Source: Alternaria dauci
Taxonomy: Eukaryota; Ascomycota; Dothideomycetes; Pleosporales; Pleosporaceae
Assembly (NCBI RefSeq): GCF_042100115.1
Contig: NC_091276.1
Span: forward strand, 2,728,001 to 2,792,000
Length of the DNA stretch: 64,000 nt
Direction of reading: 5' to 3'
The position numbers and the translations under genes were made by a program. Below, piece after piece: positions 1-11,057 of the stretch (within the stretch, counting starts at the first letter, position 1; every line of letters begins with the position of its first letter). The notes below the pieces were generated by a model, which did no database searches, was not told where the DNA came from, and was given only the letters and a program-made list of their open reading frames with translations.

Positions 1-3000
1 CACTGCGCAGTGCGCAGATCAGCTGCTCCCTCAGCTACCAGCTGCGGTGGTCGAAGCCGAGAGCAAGAGGTAGAGTTTAGTGGTGTGTGATGATTGTTTG
101 TGGGTTTGAGCGGCGAGGCGAACTATCGCAAGGCGTTTGCTTGCGTGTACGCTAGTCCCGATTCGGGTATACACATCGTGGTGAAGGTGAGAAGTAGACA
201 ATAGAGAAGGTTCTGCTGTTTTATCACGATTCGCGACTACTTAAAGATAGGTGCTCAGGTATTGCGAGGCATGTTCTTTGAAAGCGTCAGTTCACGTAGT
301 ATGGTCTTCTGCTGGTGCAATGTAGAACTTATTGGGAAGGTAATTCGTTCTGCACATATGCTTTCGGCTGTCGACTTGTTGCATTCTGAGAAGATGGCAC
401 CGATACAACAACCAGGTGTCTTCTTCAGTGTTTAGGTCCTATCAAGAACACCTAGTCTTCGGCAGTGCGCCTTCATGGACTAACTTGATTGACTGCACTA
501 TGCGTCCTGACTCAGCACCAACACTTCTTCATTGTGATAGACGACGTGGAGACGGCTCATCACATAGCCTGCGTCATTTCAATAATCTACTTTTCGATAG
601 GAGACAAAGCATAGACCCCCCTAAGATATATTGGTTTTTACAAACTCCTCGCACCGCAAAGACCAACACGCAGTCGCGACGGGAGCGCGGGTACGGGAAG
701 GCGCGACGCTCAGTCCACCGCACCACGTGAAAACAAACAAGTAACGTGATCCGGCTGCATCCGGCGTCCAGACCTCTAGCACAACGACACTATCGATATC
801 CTGATCTCACGAGTACGTATCCACGGCTTGGTATCTGACAGCTGGCACGTACAATTGCGTCATTAGCAGCCGGCTCTCCAATGCCTTGCTTACCATCGCA
901 TACGCTGAGATTGTTGGTCAATTCGAGTCCACGTCTTACTTACGTGCCTGCCTGCCAGCCTGCAGCCTGCTTCTTGCTGACCGGCATGGGCGCGCCTCAC
1001 CATAGTCTGTTTTCGGCGGTACTCTGAAATGCAAGCATGCATGCAGGGTGAACCTGGCATGTGCATGACATCATGTCGCAGCATGTGGTGATGAAAGGGA
1101 CGCCAACAAACGTTGCTTTTTGCGACGAGCCATGTCGACCATGAAACAAGGTCGTGCAGGCCTCTCCACTTCCATTGAACAACAACTCAAACAGGAATGG
1201 CATGTTTGGCGGGCCAAAGATGCAGGGACTGGTGCCCTGCTGTGTAGTGTGGGAACCTGAGCCTGCGAAGATGGGGCAGCAAGTCATCTGCTCGCATTGT
1301 CCTATCGGTTCGCAGTCGGCTGACCAGATTTGGGCGGGCAGGGCTGGGGTGCGCAGATCTACCCGCACGGCGCAGGAGCGCACATGGCCAGGCCTTCTAG
1401 ACTGATTAGACGTGCTGGAAATGTGGTGGGTGTTCACTATCGATACGCGTTCTATCGCAAGGGCAAAGTCTATCGAGTCAGGTTGTCGATGGGCATTGTA
1501 TTTGCTTTGGCCGCGGAACCTACTCGGCATCGGTCTGGGCCGTGCAGGTGTCCGGCGGAACTATACAGGTGCGTGAGGGGTATGGCGGAAGCCATGTCCT
1601 GGGAGGTTGATATGGCGGGCAAGGCAACAGACGGTATTAGGCGGCTGAGGTCAGATGGCAATGTGGGCGGTAACAGCGCTGGGCGGGAAGAATACAAGGA
1701 GAGGGTTGAGGGGTATGCTGGAACCCCTCCCCCACAGGCGCGATAACGACGATAAGACACCCCGGAGTATGCTAGAGGATGACCTTGAACGAGCCAGGAG
1801 ATGGTGTGTGGACCGCTTGTCCCGTGAGCTGCGGTGGTGCGGAGGGGAGTGGGAGGTGTTCAGATGATGGAGGCGTCATGGTGGAGATGACCTGCTAGCT
1901 ATTATGTCCTGCTGAGCTCGGGGACTTTCACATGCAAGAAGCGCAGCACGGGCAATCGATAACACATGGGCGGGAAGGTACCGCAGTTGGTGCTAAGGAT
2001 GCAGACGTCGCCTGTCTACCCGCTGCGAGACATTGGCGTGCCCTGAGTGAACCTTCTAGTCGGCGCTGGTGCAATTGCACAGCGACGGCGCCAGTGGCGT
2101 TGGCACTGCAGCCGCTTGAGCTTTGGGCCTGAGCCTTGAGCCATGAGAGGCCATGTCACAAGACCACGAACGGGCACCGCCATTCCACAGAACTCGGTGA
2201 GCGAGGCCTCGGTAGCCGCCGCTGACGGCGGAGGGGTGAGAAACAGACCCAATCAGTCCGCCACCCGCCTGGAGAGGCAGTTGCAGTGAATTGGGCAGCC
2301 GTGGCAGGCCAGGCTAGAGGGTGGAGCATGGGGCATAATCATGTTTGCATCAACGACGGCGGTCAGACTGCGCATACTGTAGCGTACGAGGCGAAGATCG
2401 CAGATGACGGAGAGCGGTGACTGTCGACCGGAAGCGATGTGTCGAGGGGCATGGCATTGGGCGCTGCCGTGACACGCTGGCTGGGGAATTGGGCGCCCAA
2501 TGGCAGGCAGCGAGCGCCCGTGGAATGCGAATTCGGTACCAGAGGGCTGCAATGGCAAGACTCCCGTCACAGTTGCTCGTCAATGGCAGCAGGCAACGTG
2601 TATGCAGTCTGCTCATGACGAGAGCGAGTGCAATGTCGGGGATGCATGGGCGGGCGCCGAGTCGTGTGCGGGCTAGCCGGGTTTGTATAGACGGAGCGAC
2701 AAGTAATTGCTCAGCAACTGTGCAGCCATGTACAGTGACTCAACTCTGACTGCGACGAGCCCATTGCTCGCTCCATGTCCGCACAAGCTCCGCCTCAGGC
2801 GTCGCGCTGCAATTGGCCGCTCTAATTGGAGCCCCCTTCGTCTTCCTTCTATTCACTTCTTGGCCGCCCGCATTCGTCAGCTGCCGGCCGCGCTCCTCAT
2901 ATGGATGATGCCTGGGAGAGAGGAGAGCCTGGCACGCGCCAACCGCACACCCTCTTTGTCTGGTTCGCTAGCACACATGGGCCGCAGTGTCTCAAACGGA

Positions 3001-3360
3001 GAGTCACACTGGCCTTGTTCGCCCATGCTGTAGCCTGCTGAAACCCCGACGAACCTTGGGCGTGTGTGGTCCATCTTATAACTCGGCCGCGCCCACCCCG
3101 TCTGTTTCGGGACGACTAGACTCGCCATTCCATTCAACTCGTCCTATCTCCGCACTGCCAGTTCGCAGCTAGGGTTACTAATTCGACTTGCTACCAAGCT
3201 GGCCAAAGCAGTCAGTCGGTCGGACCATTCTGCCGGGTTCCACGGTAACGTTTGCGCCTGCTCGCACCTGACGATATAACTGTGGCGAAGCCGTTTACTC
3301 AACCAAGGTTGCCTGCCACACATTCCACGCACACCTCTCCCCCCCCCATTGAAGCATCTC
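1..3360. other. Long stretch with no recognisable gene
   Basis: Only short, mutually overlapping open frames occur here on both strands. None has a recognisable domain, a signal peptide or a run of plausible spliced exons. The longest (997-1530, minus) is Cys/Ser/Thr-rich without a family signature. The last few hundred bases are pyrimidine-rich and probably hold the promoter of the SWIRM gene. I see no tRNA or transposon ends. Confidence 0.6.
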
Positions 3361-3420
3361 CCTCTACCATTGATCGCATCCCTCAACCATTGATCGCATC
3401 CTTCAACCATTGATCGCATT
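3361..3420 (+). repeat. Three tandem copies of a 20-bp unit
   Basis: Three head-to-tail 20-mers (3361-3380, 3381-3400, 3401-3420) share the core ACCATTGATCGCAT and differ at only a few positions. They lie 113-172 bp upstream of the ATG at 3533, in the promoter or 5' leader of the SWIRM gene. A more degenerate copy may precede them at about 3345-3360. Confidence 0.9.
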
Positions 3421-3532
3421 TCCAACGCAGCATTTTTCGTGTGGCTGCCTTGGACGCATCCAAGTATCCAAATACCGCTACCGCCCCGACGCTGCGCTGC
3501 AACCAAAGGACAAACTTCGCACCCACCACGCA

Positions 3533-4726
3533 ATGGCAAACTCGCTCTACAAGACGCCCCCGAGCAATCGCCTTTCCGTTTCCTCACTCCTCTCACCCCC
3601 AGAGATGAAGCGATCAGAGTCGTTTGGCACTTCAATCCCGCCTGCATTTATTCAATCGCCCTTTTCCTCGTTCCACTCAGGCCCTTCGCAGTCGGCCAGC
3701 AACAGCCAGGACATGACGCTCCAGGCAGCAGCCGCGCACCGCATCGCCTACGCCTCTCCACCAATCTCGCCATACGACACACAGGCACAAAAGGAGAACA
3801 TGGAGAGCACTGACGAACAGGGCACGCGGGACCCCCAGCTGTTCGCTCCGGTCGATGCAGCGGCGCCCGTTGCTGACATGCCGCTGTTCCCCGACGACTC
3901 CTCCGAGTCAGCCTCGCAGGTCCCCGTGGCCGCGCGAGATGCCATCACCGCACACATGAACTCGCACGAGTACGCGCAGCTAGAGGAGAAGCCGAGCCGC
4001 GCAGACTACGAATTGGCCGCTTCCTTTGTCTCCAATGTCTTCGCGTCGGCGCAGAAGGACCCGAAGGGATGGTGGGCCCAGGAGCGACGCTTCGACAGCT
4101 ACTACGGCAAGCCCACTGGTGTTCAAAAGCGCACACCCCTGAAGAAGCTCGCACCTGCACCGTCGTCGCGATCCCGCCAGCCCAAGGTCGCTGTTCCCCG
4201 GCTGCCTCCTCGCACTTCTCGCGCTGCACCCAAGGCCAAGCGCTCGCCTCTGGCACAAACCCTCGACTCCTTCGACACTACCACCACCACAACCACACCT
4301 GCAACCGCAACCAAGTCAGCCTCTCCCAAGCCCTCGCGGCCAGCCACCAACCGCGACGACTCCGACTACAATGCCATCCCAGACTACTCGCCACCGCTCG
4401 ATACACTGCCCAAGGGCAACACCAAAGTCCTCAAGGCTGAGTGGAAAGGGCAGGCGCTGTCACTGGCCGACGATCCCGATCGTGATCTCCTGCACGAGGC
4501 TGAGCTGAACCTCGCTGGCACGCTCCGCCTCAACTGCGCCACGTATCTCACGAGCAAGCGACGCATCTTCCAGGCTCGCATCGAGGCACTCAAGATTGGC
4601 AAGGAGTTCCGCAAGACGGATGCCCAGCAGGCGTGCAAGATTGACGTCAACAAGGCTAGCAAGCTGTGGCAGTCGTATGATCGCGTGGGCTGGTTCAATC
4701 CCGACTACTTCCGCCAATATCTCTGA
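3533..4726 (+). CDS. SWIRM domain-containing protein (Fun19-like)
   Basis: Single-exon gene of 397 codons from the ATG at 3533. The frame is open further upstream to 3410, but 3533 follows a C/A-rich leader and starts a normal fungal N-terminus. The first 300 residues are low-complexity, rich in Ser, Pro, Ala and Thr with basic patches, typical of a nuclear protein. The C-terminal 90 or so residues match the SWIRM fold: a helix with LNLAGTLRLNCATYLTSKRR, then a basic helix, and a final KASKLWQSYDRVGWF-like segment ending close to the stop. SWIRM domains bind nucleosomal DNA or chromatin partners; the stand-alone fungal type is found in yeast Fun19 and its paralogue. Nuclear chromatin role is inferred from family. 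No catalytic domain is visible. Confidence 0.8.
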   Translation: MANSLYKTPPSNRLSVSSLLSPPEMKRSESFGTSIPPAFIQSPFSSFHSGPSQSASNSQDMTLQAAAAHRIAYASPPISPYDTQAQKENMESTDEQGTRDPQLFAPVDAAAPVADMPLFPDDSSESASQVPVAARDAITAHMNSHEYAQLEEKPSRADYELAASFVSNVFASAQKDPKGWWAQERRFDSYYGKPTGVQKRTPLKKLAPAPSSRSRQPKVAVPRLPPRTSRAAPKAKRSPLAQTLDSFDTTTTTTTPATATKSASPKPSRPATNRDDSDYNAIPDYSPPLDTLPKGNTKVLKAEWKGQALSLADDPDRDLLHEAELNLAGTLRLNCATYLTSKRRIFQARIEALKIGKEFRKTDAQQACKIDVNKASKLWQSYDRVGWFNPDYFRQYL

Positions 4727-5452
4727 TCGTAGCGCGCGCGGCACCTTTTCTTATCCCTATTTTCTTTTTCCCCCGATTATGATGCATCAATTTGGTCGTC
4801 GCATCTCGCGGCTCAGTGGTCTGAGTACGCTTTGTTTTGGATAAGATTGACATGAACAAGACGGAGGGATTCACGGTTGTCTTTCCTCTGGCATGAAATT
4901 ACGATGGGGCGTTATGGATATCAGTGTTGGCATGCATAGGTGTTTGGGACTGGGCACTGCTCTCCCACGGCGTTTTTGGGTTTCTCTACTACCACTACTT
5001 TGGTTTTTTACATCCACGGCATGCGATACCCCCCAGCTCACACCCGTTGTCGCCGCAAATGCAGGCTTTGTTACGAATTGGTGGCGATAGATCGAATGCA
5101 ATATCTCAGCATCATGCACAATGCATTGCAAGTGATTACGGATGCCCGTGAAAGACTTAATCTAGCAGAGTAGTGCGCATTTCCTACCAGATCCGTAATG
5201 ACGACGACGAGTCCGCGATATGTCCGTAAGAAGCGGTTCGAGTTCAGGGTCCCCGGAAGCGGGGATGTGTAAGCTCCGCCAGGCGTGTGGCGCGGCCGCT
5301 CTGTCACTAATTTGGGACAAACGGCTCGCGGCTTGGCCGACCTCCAACCCGCGCGTTCTCACCCATCTCTCACCAGCGACGACCACACACCGCACCACAC
5401 ATTCACGCCCCTCCCAACAGTCGACCCGCCGCGTCGCGCGGAATCCACGAGC
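4727..5452. other. Intergenic, no gene seen
   Basis: Spacer between the SWIRM gene and the CDC50 gene on the same strand. It should contain the 3' UTR of the former and the promoter of the latter. Small open frames here have no coding character. The last 100 bases are rich in CCACAC/ACCAC, like other 5' leaders in this window. Confidence 0.6.
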
Positions 5453-7007
5453 ATGTCGCGAACAGAGCAGGTCGAGCATACCGACTCGATCAGCAGCCAG
5501 GACCCTAACCGCGAAGAGCCGAAGAAGACGAAGAGCAGGAGGCCGCCGAGTAAGAAGTGTTTTCCTGCGCGCGATGCAATGCGACGTTGCATGTGCATGT
5601 GCGATGGAGAGGAATGTTGCTGACGATGGGGAATAGATACTGCGTTTAGGCAGCAGCGCTTGAAAGCATGGCAGTAGGTGGCATTGCATTGGAGTGTTAT
5701 TGGTATCAGCGACTGACTGACTGGCGCTAACAGACCTATTTTGACGCCGAAAACGGTGCTGCCGTTGTTCTTTATCGTTGGCGTTATTTTTGCGCCGATT
5801 GGGGGGTTGTTGTTGTATGCTAGTGCGCAGGTATGAATGGGTTGAAATGGTGTATACAGGGTGGCATGCTGACGATGTCCCCCACAGGTCCAGGAGATCG
5901 CCATCGACTACACAAACTGCAACACGACAGCGCCCCGCCAAGACTCGACGTACTTTGACCCCACGGCCGAAAACCAGCTCGAGCCCATCCCGTCGAGCAG
6001 AGTATCCGCGACATTCAAATCCAACGCCGACCCGGGTGCCATGTGGGGCTGGGGCCTCGAGAACTATACGTTTGAGTCTGGTGTCACGCTCGAGACGAAT
6101 GTGTGTATCCTGAGTTTCACGGTGCCGGAGAATATCAAGCCCCCGATCTTGTTCTATTACCGCCTTACGAACTTTTATCAGAACCATCGGAGGTATGTGA
6201 AGAGTGTGGATATTGATCAGTTGAAAGGGGATGTGAGAAGTGCGAGTGACCTCAGCTCTGGAGACTGTTCGCCGCTCGATAACGATCCGGAAACGGGATT
6301 ACCATATTATCCCTGTGGCCTGATTGCAAACTCCATGTTCAACGATACTTTTTCGAACCTCACGCTCGCCAATCCTTCCGCTGACTCCGACTCTGATTCT
6401 ACCGGTGGCAAAAATTACACCATGACTGTTTCCGGCACGAGCTGGGCGCACGAGGGGGATTTGTATGGCAAGACGAAATATAGACCTGAAGATGTGGTTC
6501 CGCCCCCGAATTGGCAGCAGCAGTACCACAACGGGAGGTATAATGACACGCTGCCGGATTTGCATACGTGGGAGCAGTTTCAGGTGTGGATGAGGACGGC
6601 TGGGTTGCCGACGTTTAGTAAATTGTATCAGAGGAATGATGACGAGGAGTTGGGGGCGGGGACGTATCGGTTGAAGGTTTATGATCGTGAGTTTTTCTCT
6701 CTCTCTTCCTCCCTTCCCCCTTTCTAGAGCGTGGGTTACTGATATGTTTTTGTATCTAGGCTTCCCAGTCGACAAGTACAGCGGCACGAAATCCATTCTC
6801 ATCTCTACGCGCACCGTCATGGGCGGCAAGAACCCGTTCCTGGGTATTGCGTATCTAGTCGTTGGCGGGATTTGTTTGTTGTTGGGCGCCGTGTTTCTGG
6901 CTACGCATCTGATTAAGCCGAGGAAGTTGGGCGATCATACGTATCTTACTTGGAATAATGATCAGCCTAGTACTGCGACGACGACGGGGAGGCAGGGGGG
7001 TGCTTGA
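5453..7007 (+). CDS. CDC50/LEM3 family P4-ATPase flippase subunit
   Basis: Five exons read by eye: 5453-5549, 5637-5673, 5734-5830, 5888-6686, 6760-7007, giving 425 aa, the usual family length. Introns are 57-87 bp with GT-AG ends and all phases join. Two transmembrane segments flank a large exoplasmic domain: one near residues 52-75 ([18 protein letters not shown]) and one near the C-terminus ([19 protein letters not shown]). The loop has several Asn-X-Ser/Thr sites and conserved cysteines. CDC50 proteins partner P4-ATPases that move phospholipids to the cytosolic leaflet and are needed for ER exit of the pump. The first exons carry a basic cytosolic tail. It marks the conserved left border of the accessory island. 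Confidence 0.93.
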
Positions 7008-7415
7008 GGGATGGAGGGATGCGGGCTGTGGGACTGGGTGTTTGCGCTTGTTGGTGGGGGTGGTGTGTCGTATTGTGCGGATATTACGAGTGGGGGGGTT
7101 TTTTTTTCTATAAGGGCTGGGAGTTTTGGTGTTTGATGAGCGCGAGGACTAGAGTTTGGTCTGGTTTGCTACGGGTATTATGCAGTTTCATCGTATCATG
7201 TTTTAAGCTTGATTTGCTGAGTTGAACTGCGGGGACTTTTTTGAGGGTGATAGAGCTATATTGATGAGATGTGAAGTAAAGTGCATGCGGGACAAGTGTT
7301 TTGAACGGGTAAAGGAGTTGACATGGAGGTAAAGAGTTGACATTAAAGTTCTGTTCCGCATTGGCTAATATAGTGTCTCTAGTCTAAGAGGATACCTAGG
7401 TACATAGTCTACTAG
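7008..7415. other. Convergent intergenic spacer
   Basis: Spacer between the CDC50 gene and P450-A, which converge here, so it should hold both 3' UTRs. It contains a G/T-rich tract after 7080 and one perfect 10-bp palindrome TACCTAGGTA at 7393-7402. No coding frame is supported. Confidence 0.6.
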
Positions 7416-9228
7416 CTACACAGGTTTCAAATTTACCTTGAAGCCATTATAGATCCGAGCAATAATACTCCATTCTGTTTCAACCTCTTTCTCATCTGCA
7501 GCTTTCGTAATCTCAAACGTGCCTACCAGGACAGCCAACATTATCTTAAACTCCGCCAACGCAAAGCCTGTACGTGTTTCTCGTCAGTCTCGGGTGTATC
7601 ATACTCTGAAACACATGTAGGAGTCTCACCTTTCCCAATGCAACCCCTCGTGCCGGACGAAAAGGTCTGAAAAGCCAACGCATCAGCGCCTCCATTGAGA
7701 GCTTCGTTGCCATGAAGCCATCGTTCCGGATCAAACTCCCTCGCACGCTCTCCCCAAAGCTTCTCCGACTTGTTGATTGCCCAGTTCGGGATCAGAAAGC
7801 TTGTGCCTTTGCGGATGGGAATACCGCGGAGCACCGTGTCTTTTACAGCTATGCGCTTTGAGAACGGCGAAGGCCCGTGGACCCTGAGACACTCTTTGCT
7901 GACGGCGTCCAGGTACGGCATGTTCTTGCCGACTGTGTATGCTGAGATTTCTTGGTCCGAGGCTAGAGGAGGTAGCTGTGCGCGGACTTCGTCGCGGAGA
8001 CGGTGCTGGACGTGGAGGTTCTCTGGTCTGGTTAGCGTGTACAGCGCCCATTGCATTGCAGTTGCTGTTGTTTCGTGGCCCGCCGCCAGGAAAGTGCGCG
8101 CTTGGTTGACGAGCTTGTTCGTGGAAAGCTTGCCGTACTGAGACGCGACTGACAGTATGTCCTCATGGAGGGCTTTTTTATCGTCGTGTTCCCGAGTCCT
8201 CTGCGTCACTCTCTCTTCTAGGTACTTCTTCACGTACGCAGAGCCGGCTCGAATTTCGCGCGCCTTCTTCAGCGGCAGCAGCTTGACTGCCCACGTTGTG
8301 ACGAAGATCGAGAGCAAGAATATGATGGTCGAGGTGCCGTCAGGCTCGAGGATGACTTGGTAAGCACGGCTTAACTCGTTGCTCGGGTCCGTCAGTGACT
8401 TGAAATCGATGCCGAGCGCCGCAATGCCGATGATGTCCAGAGTGGCTCTGTTGACCCACGCAGTTATATCGATGGCATGTTCTTGCTGGCCTTGCGAGGA
8501 ATGTAACTCCTTTTTTATATAAGAGACCATCTCGCGAGACTTGGAGTAAAAGACAGAATACAGTTTCTGCACGTGTTTGGCGGAGAAGGCAGGATTGAGT
8601 GCTCGGCGTTGTTGCTGCGAAGAGAAGCGTCAGTCTTGTCGTCGCACTGATGTACCAACGGAATGCAATCTCTAACTCATTGATGGGCGAGTGACTGACC
8701 TTGTGCTCTTCGCCATCCACAGTGAGAAGGCCATCGCCGAGCAGGACTTTCATGAAGTTCTGCACATTGGGCACTTTTCGAAAGTCATAGGCGTTGGTGT
8801 GCAAGATCTCTTTGATGACTTCCGGGGTCGTGATTACCAGCACTTCTCTGTTGAGAAGATCTAGAGCACGGAAAATGCCTTCATTAGGCGTGTTGTCAAG
8901 ATATTCGAGGACCTTGCTACCGTTTTGGAGCGGCTTCAGCGTGATGCCCATCCAAGATTCGCGCTGCTGTTCGATCGTCAGTTCAATAATACTCATTTTG
9001 ATCGAACAGTACGTGGTTTCTGCATTCTTTTCCTTCCTTTGTGGAATGTACACGTACCTTGGCTTGTGGCAGGAAAAGGTAGGGGCTAAAGTAAAGAGGA
9101 TACAGATAAACAGCCCACAACAGTCGCCCAAGCAGCAAGCAGCCAACGGTAGTGAGACCAAGTAAGGCCTTCTCCTCGACAACGTCCATCCACTGGATCC
9201 CGAGAGATTCCATCATTGATCGTATCAT
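7416..9228 (-). CDS. Cytochrome P450 monooxygenase (P450-A of the cluster)
   Basis: Four exons on the minus strand: 9228-9058, 8966-8700, 8614-7630, 7567-7416, giving 524 aa. An N-terminal membrane anchor (about residues 15-45) is followed by the cytosolic P450 fold. The I-helix oxygen-activation motif is AGHETT (324-329), the K-helix has ExxR as KECLR, then FDPERW, and the heme loop is FSSGTRGCIG with the ligand Cys471. The last intron falls just after the heme loop. The first acceptor (8967) was chosen because nearer AGs would leave a 38-bp intron or an out-of-frame join; this junction is the least certain. ER-bound, NADPH reductase dependent. As an outer gene of the PKS cluster it probably oxidises the polyketide chain. 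Substrate unknown. Confidence 0.9.
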
Positions 9229-10055
9229 GATGCGAGGTCTGGAGCGCCTCACTTGTTGCGAGCCTTTTCGGTTTCGGTTTCGGTTTCGGTGGAGCAGCGA
9301 ACGGCAACGGGGGGTGGGGGGAGCGCAATTACCGTACCAGATGATTTGAAATGTTGGCAGGTTTTGGGCGATTCGGCTCAACTCTCCGCACCTGAGTGCC
9401 CAGAACTTGTTTTCTTGTCATCATTGCAATTGCCGTAGGATAGGCTAATGGCAGTATAAGGCCGTGGATGACCCGACACAGGTGTTCTCAGTACAGCTGC
9501 CAAGGTAATTGTGTAAGCACCGTCATGCAGTTTACTTGGCCCGAAGGGAATATATTAATTCCACTGACTCGACTTGTTGAGGGGTTACTCAACATGCTTG
9601 GGTACTTGCGTGGCACTTTATGTCGGCGTGATTGTAGGTACCTAATCACCACCGTATATCGAGTCGATTACGCATTTTCACGGAGATGGTCCTTTCTGAA
9701 GGACACGCAAACTTGGCTGTCGTGTCACTAGTCTCTAGCCGTCCGTCCGTCCGTTATCTCATCGTCCGGTAACCACCGTTCTGCTACTTGGCCCATTCTC
9801 GCAGTCCTGGTTTTGCGTTCTGCCGAACAATGCAGTAAGAGGGGGCCCATGACCTGCAGAATTCCTTGGATATCCTTGACCAGCTCACGGATAACACACC
9901 GAAGCCGTTCACCGAGGTTCAGAATGCGCAGCCGCTTGCCCACCTGGCTTCAAATTTGAAACGAACAACCGTTCCCAAGCCCCAGAGTTCGGTACTCGGA
10001 CTGATACCTCTAGGCCTCACTGCAAGGTCAACTTATTCTCGTTTCTTGACCGACC
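9229..10055. promoter_or_regulatory. Divergent promoter region, P450-A / thioesterase
   Basis: About 830 bp between two divergently transcribed cluster genes. It holds a run of GTTTCG-type hexamers at about 9266-9290 and a short CCGT run at about 9740-9752. No protein-coding frame with recognisable content is seen. A shared control region is an inference from gene orientation. Confidence 0.5.
9266..9290. repeat. Short hexamer repeat (GTTTCG)n
   Basis: Three perfect GTTTCG units (9271-9288) with partial flanking units lie 40-60 bp upstream of the P450-A ATG at 9228. It is a simple-sequence tract; a regulatory role is not shown. Confidence 0.8.
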
Positions 10056-10955
10056 ATGTCTCCATCTGTAGCACTTCTTGCCAATCCTGCACTTGTTCAC
10101 AAGGGAGATGCATCCCGTGCACCACTCTTTCTCTTACACGACGCCGGTGGAACAGCATCCTATTATCATAGGCTCAAACACATCGGTCGTACCATCAACG
10201 CGATTCACAACCCATGGTTTGATTCGCCAACGAAATGGAAAGGGGGAATCATGGGCTTGGTGGAAGAATACATTAAGCTTATAAAATCCGTGGTTCTGAC
10301 GGGAGAGATATTGATTGGAGGTAAACGCCCCCAAAACTTCTGGTAGTGTTGCATGAACTCATGGATCAAGGTTGGTCGCTCGGTGGCCAGTTAGGTATCG
10401 ACATTGGACGTGTGTTAGCTCTCAATCGACGCTCAAAATTGAGTGTAAAAGGCATTGTAATGATCGATACAATGTTCCCATACTGGGGTCCTCCAGGCAC
10501 TGTTCACGCGAGCGTCTCCGTCGATACTGTGCTTAAGGACTGTCCACCTGATCTGAAAGAGAACATACTTCGCTGCATGCGCTGGTCGAAAGAAGACTGC
10601 GACGAATGGGTTCTCAGAAACTGGAAAGGCGACATTGATCAACTTGGTGAAGTCGAGTGCGAAGAGCCTGCTCCTGCCGTTTTGCTTCACGCGAACAAGT
10701 TTCTTGTCGAAGACAATGCGGAGGGTACGAGGTGCATGGTGGATCAGTACCGTGACCAGAGGAATGGATGGGGCTTGTTTCCTCATCGATTTATTGCCGC
10801 GATATGGGATATGCCGGTCAATCACTTTGAGTTATTCGAAGAGAAAGCTGTAAGTTTGGATGCATCAAAAATGAAGATCTTGACTAAAATTGTTCCAGGT
10901 ACAAGAGACTGCCGAAATGATAAGGCGGGCATGCGATCTTCTCGCTGAAGATTAG
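10056..10955 (+). CDS. Stand-alone thioesterase, alpha/beta hydrolase fold
   Basis: Three exons, 10056-10320, 10371-10849 and 10899-10955, give 266 aa. The first intron interrupts the nucleophile-elbow codon, so the motif GWSLGG (catalytic Ser91) appears only after splicing; without it the frame hits a stop at 10344. The N-terminal PLFLLHDAGGTASYY segment resembles the oxyanion-hole strand of thioesterase domains at the end of non-reducing PKSs, and VKGIVMIDT is the following strand. A His in NHFELF near the end is a candidate for the triad. The PKS here lacks a release domain, so this protein is the natural candidate to hydrolyse the ACP-bound chain in trans, as free hydrolases do for other fungal HR-PKSs. 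Role inferred from context. Confidence 0.85.
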
Positions 10956-11057
10956 AATCAATTTATCTCCCAAGAGAAATCATGTGATTTGTATCTCAAA
11001 TAGATAACCCCGCTTCTTGGTTGCTTGTACACAAGAGGACACTAGATACAAAGCTCA

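Noticed and set aside
997..1530. 177-codon minus-strand open frame in the left gene-poor region
   Set aside because: Composition typical of chance frames in GC-rich DNA, overlapped by several other frames, no recognisable motif.
10346..10948. Thioesterase as two separate small genes
   Set aside because: A 50-bp GT-AG intron joins both halves in phase and creates the GWSLGG motif, so one gene is far more likely.
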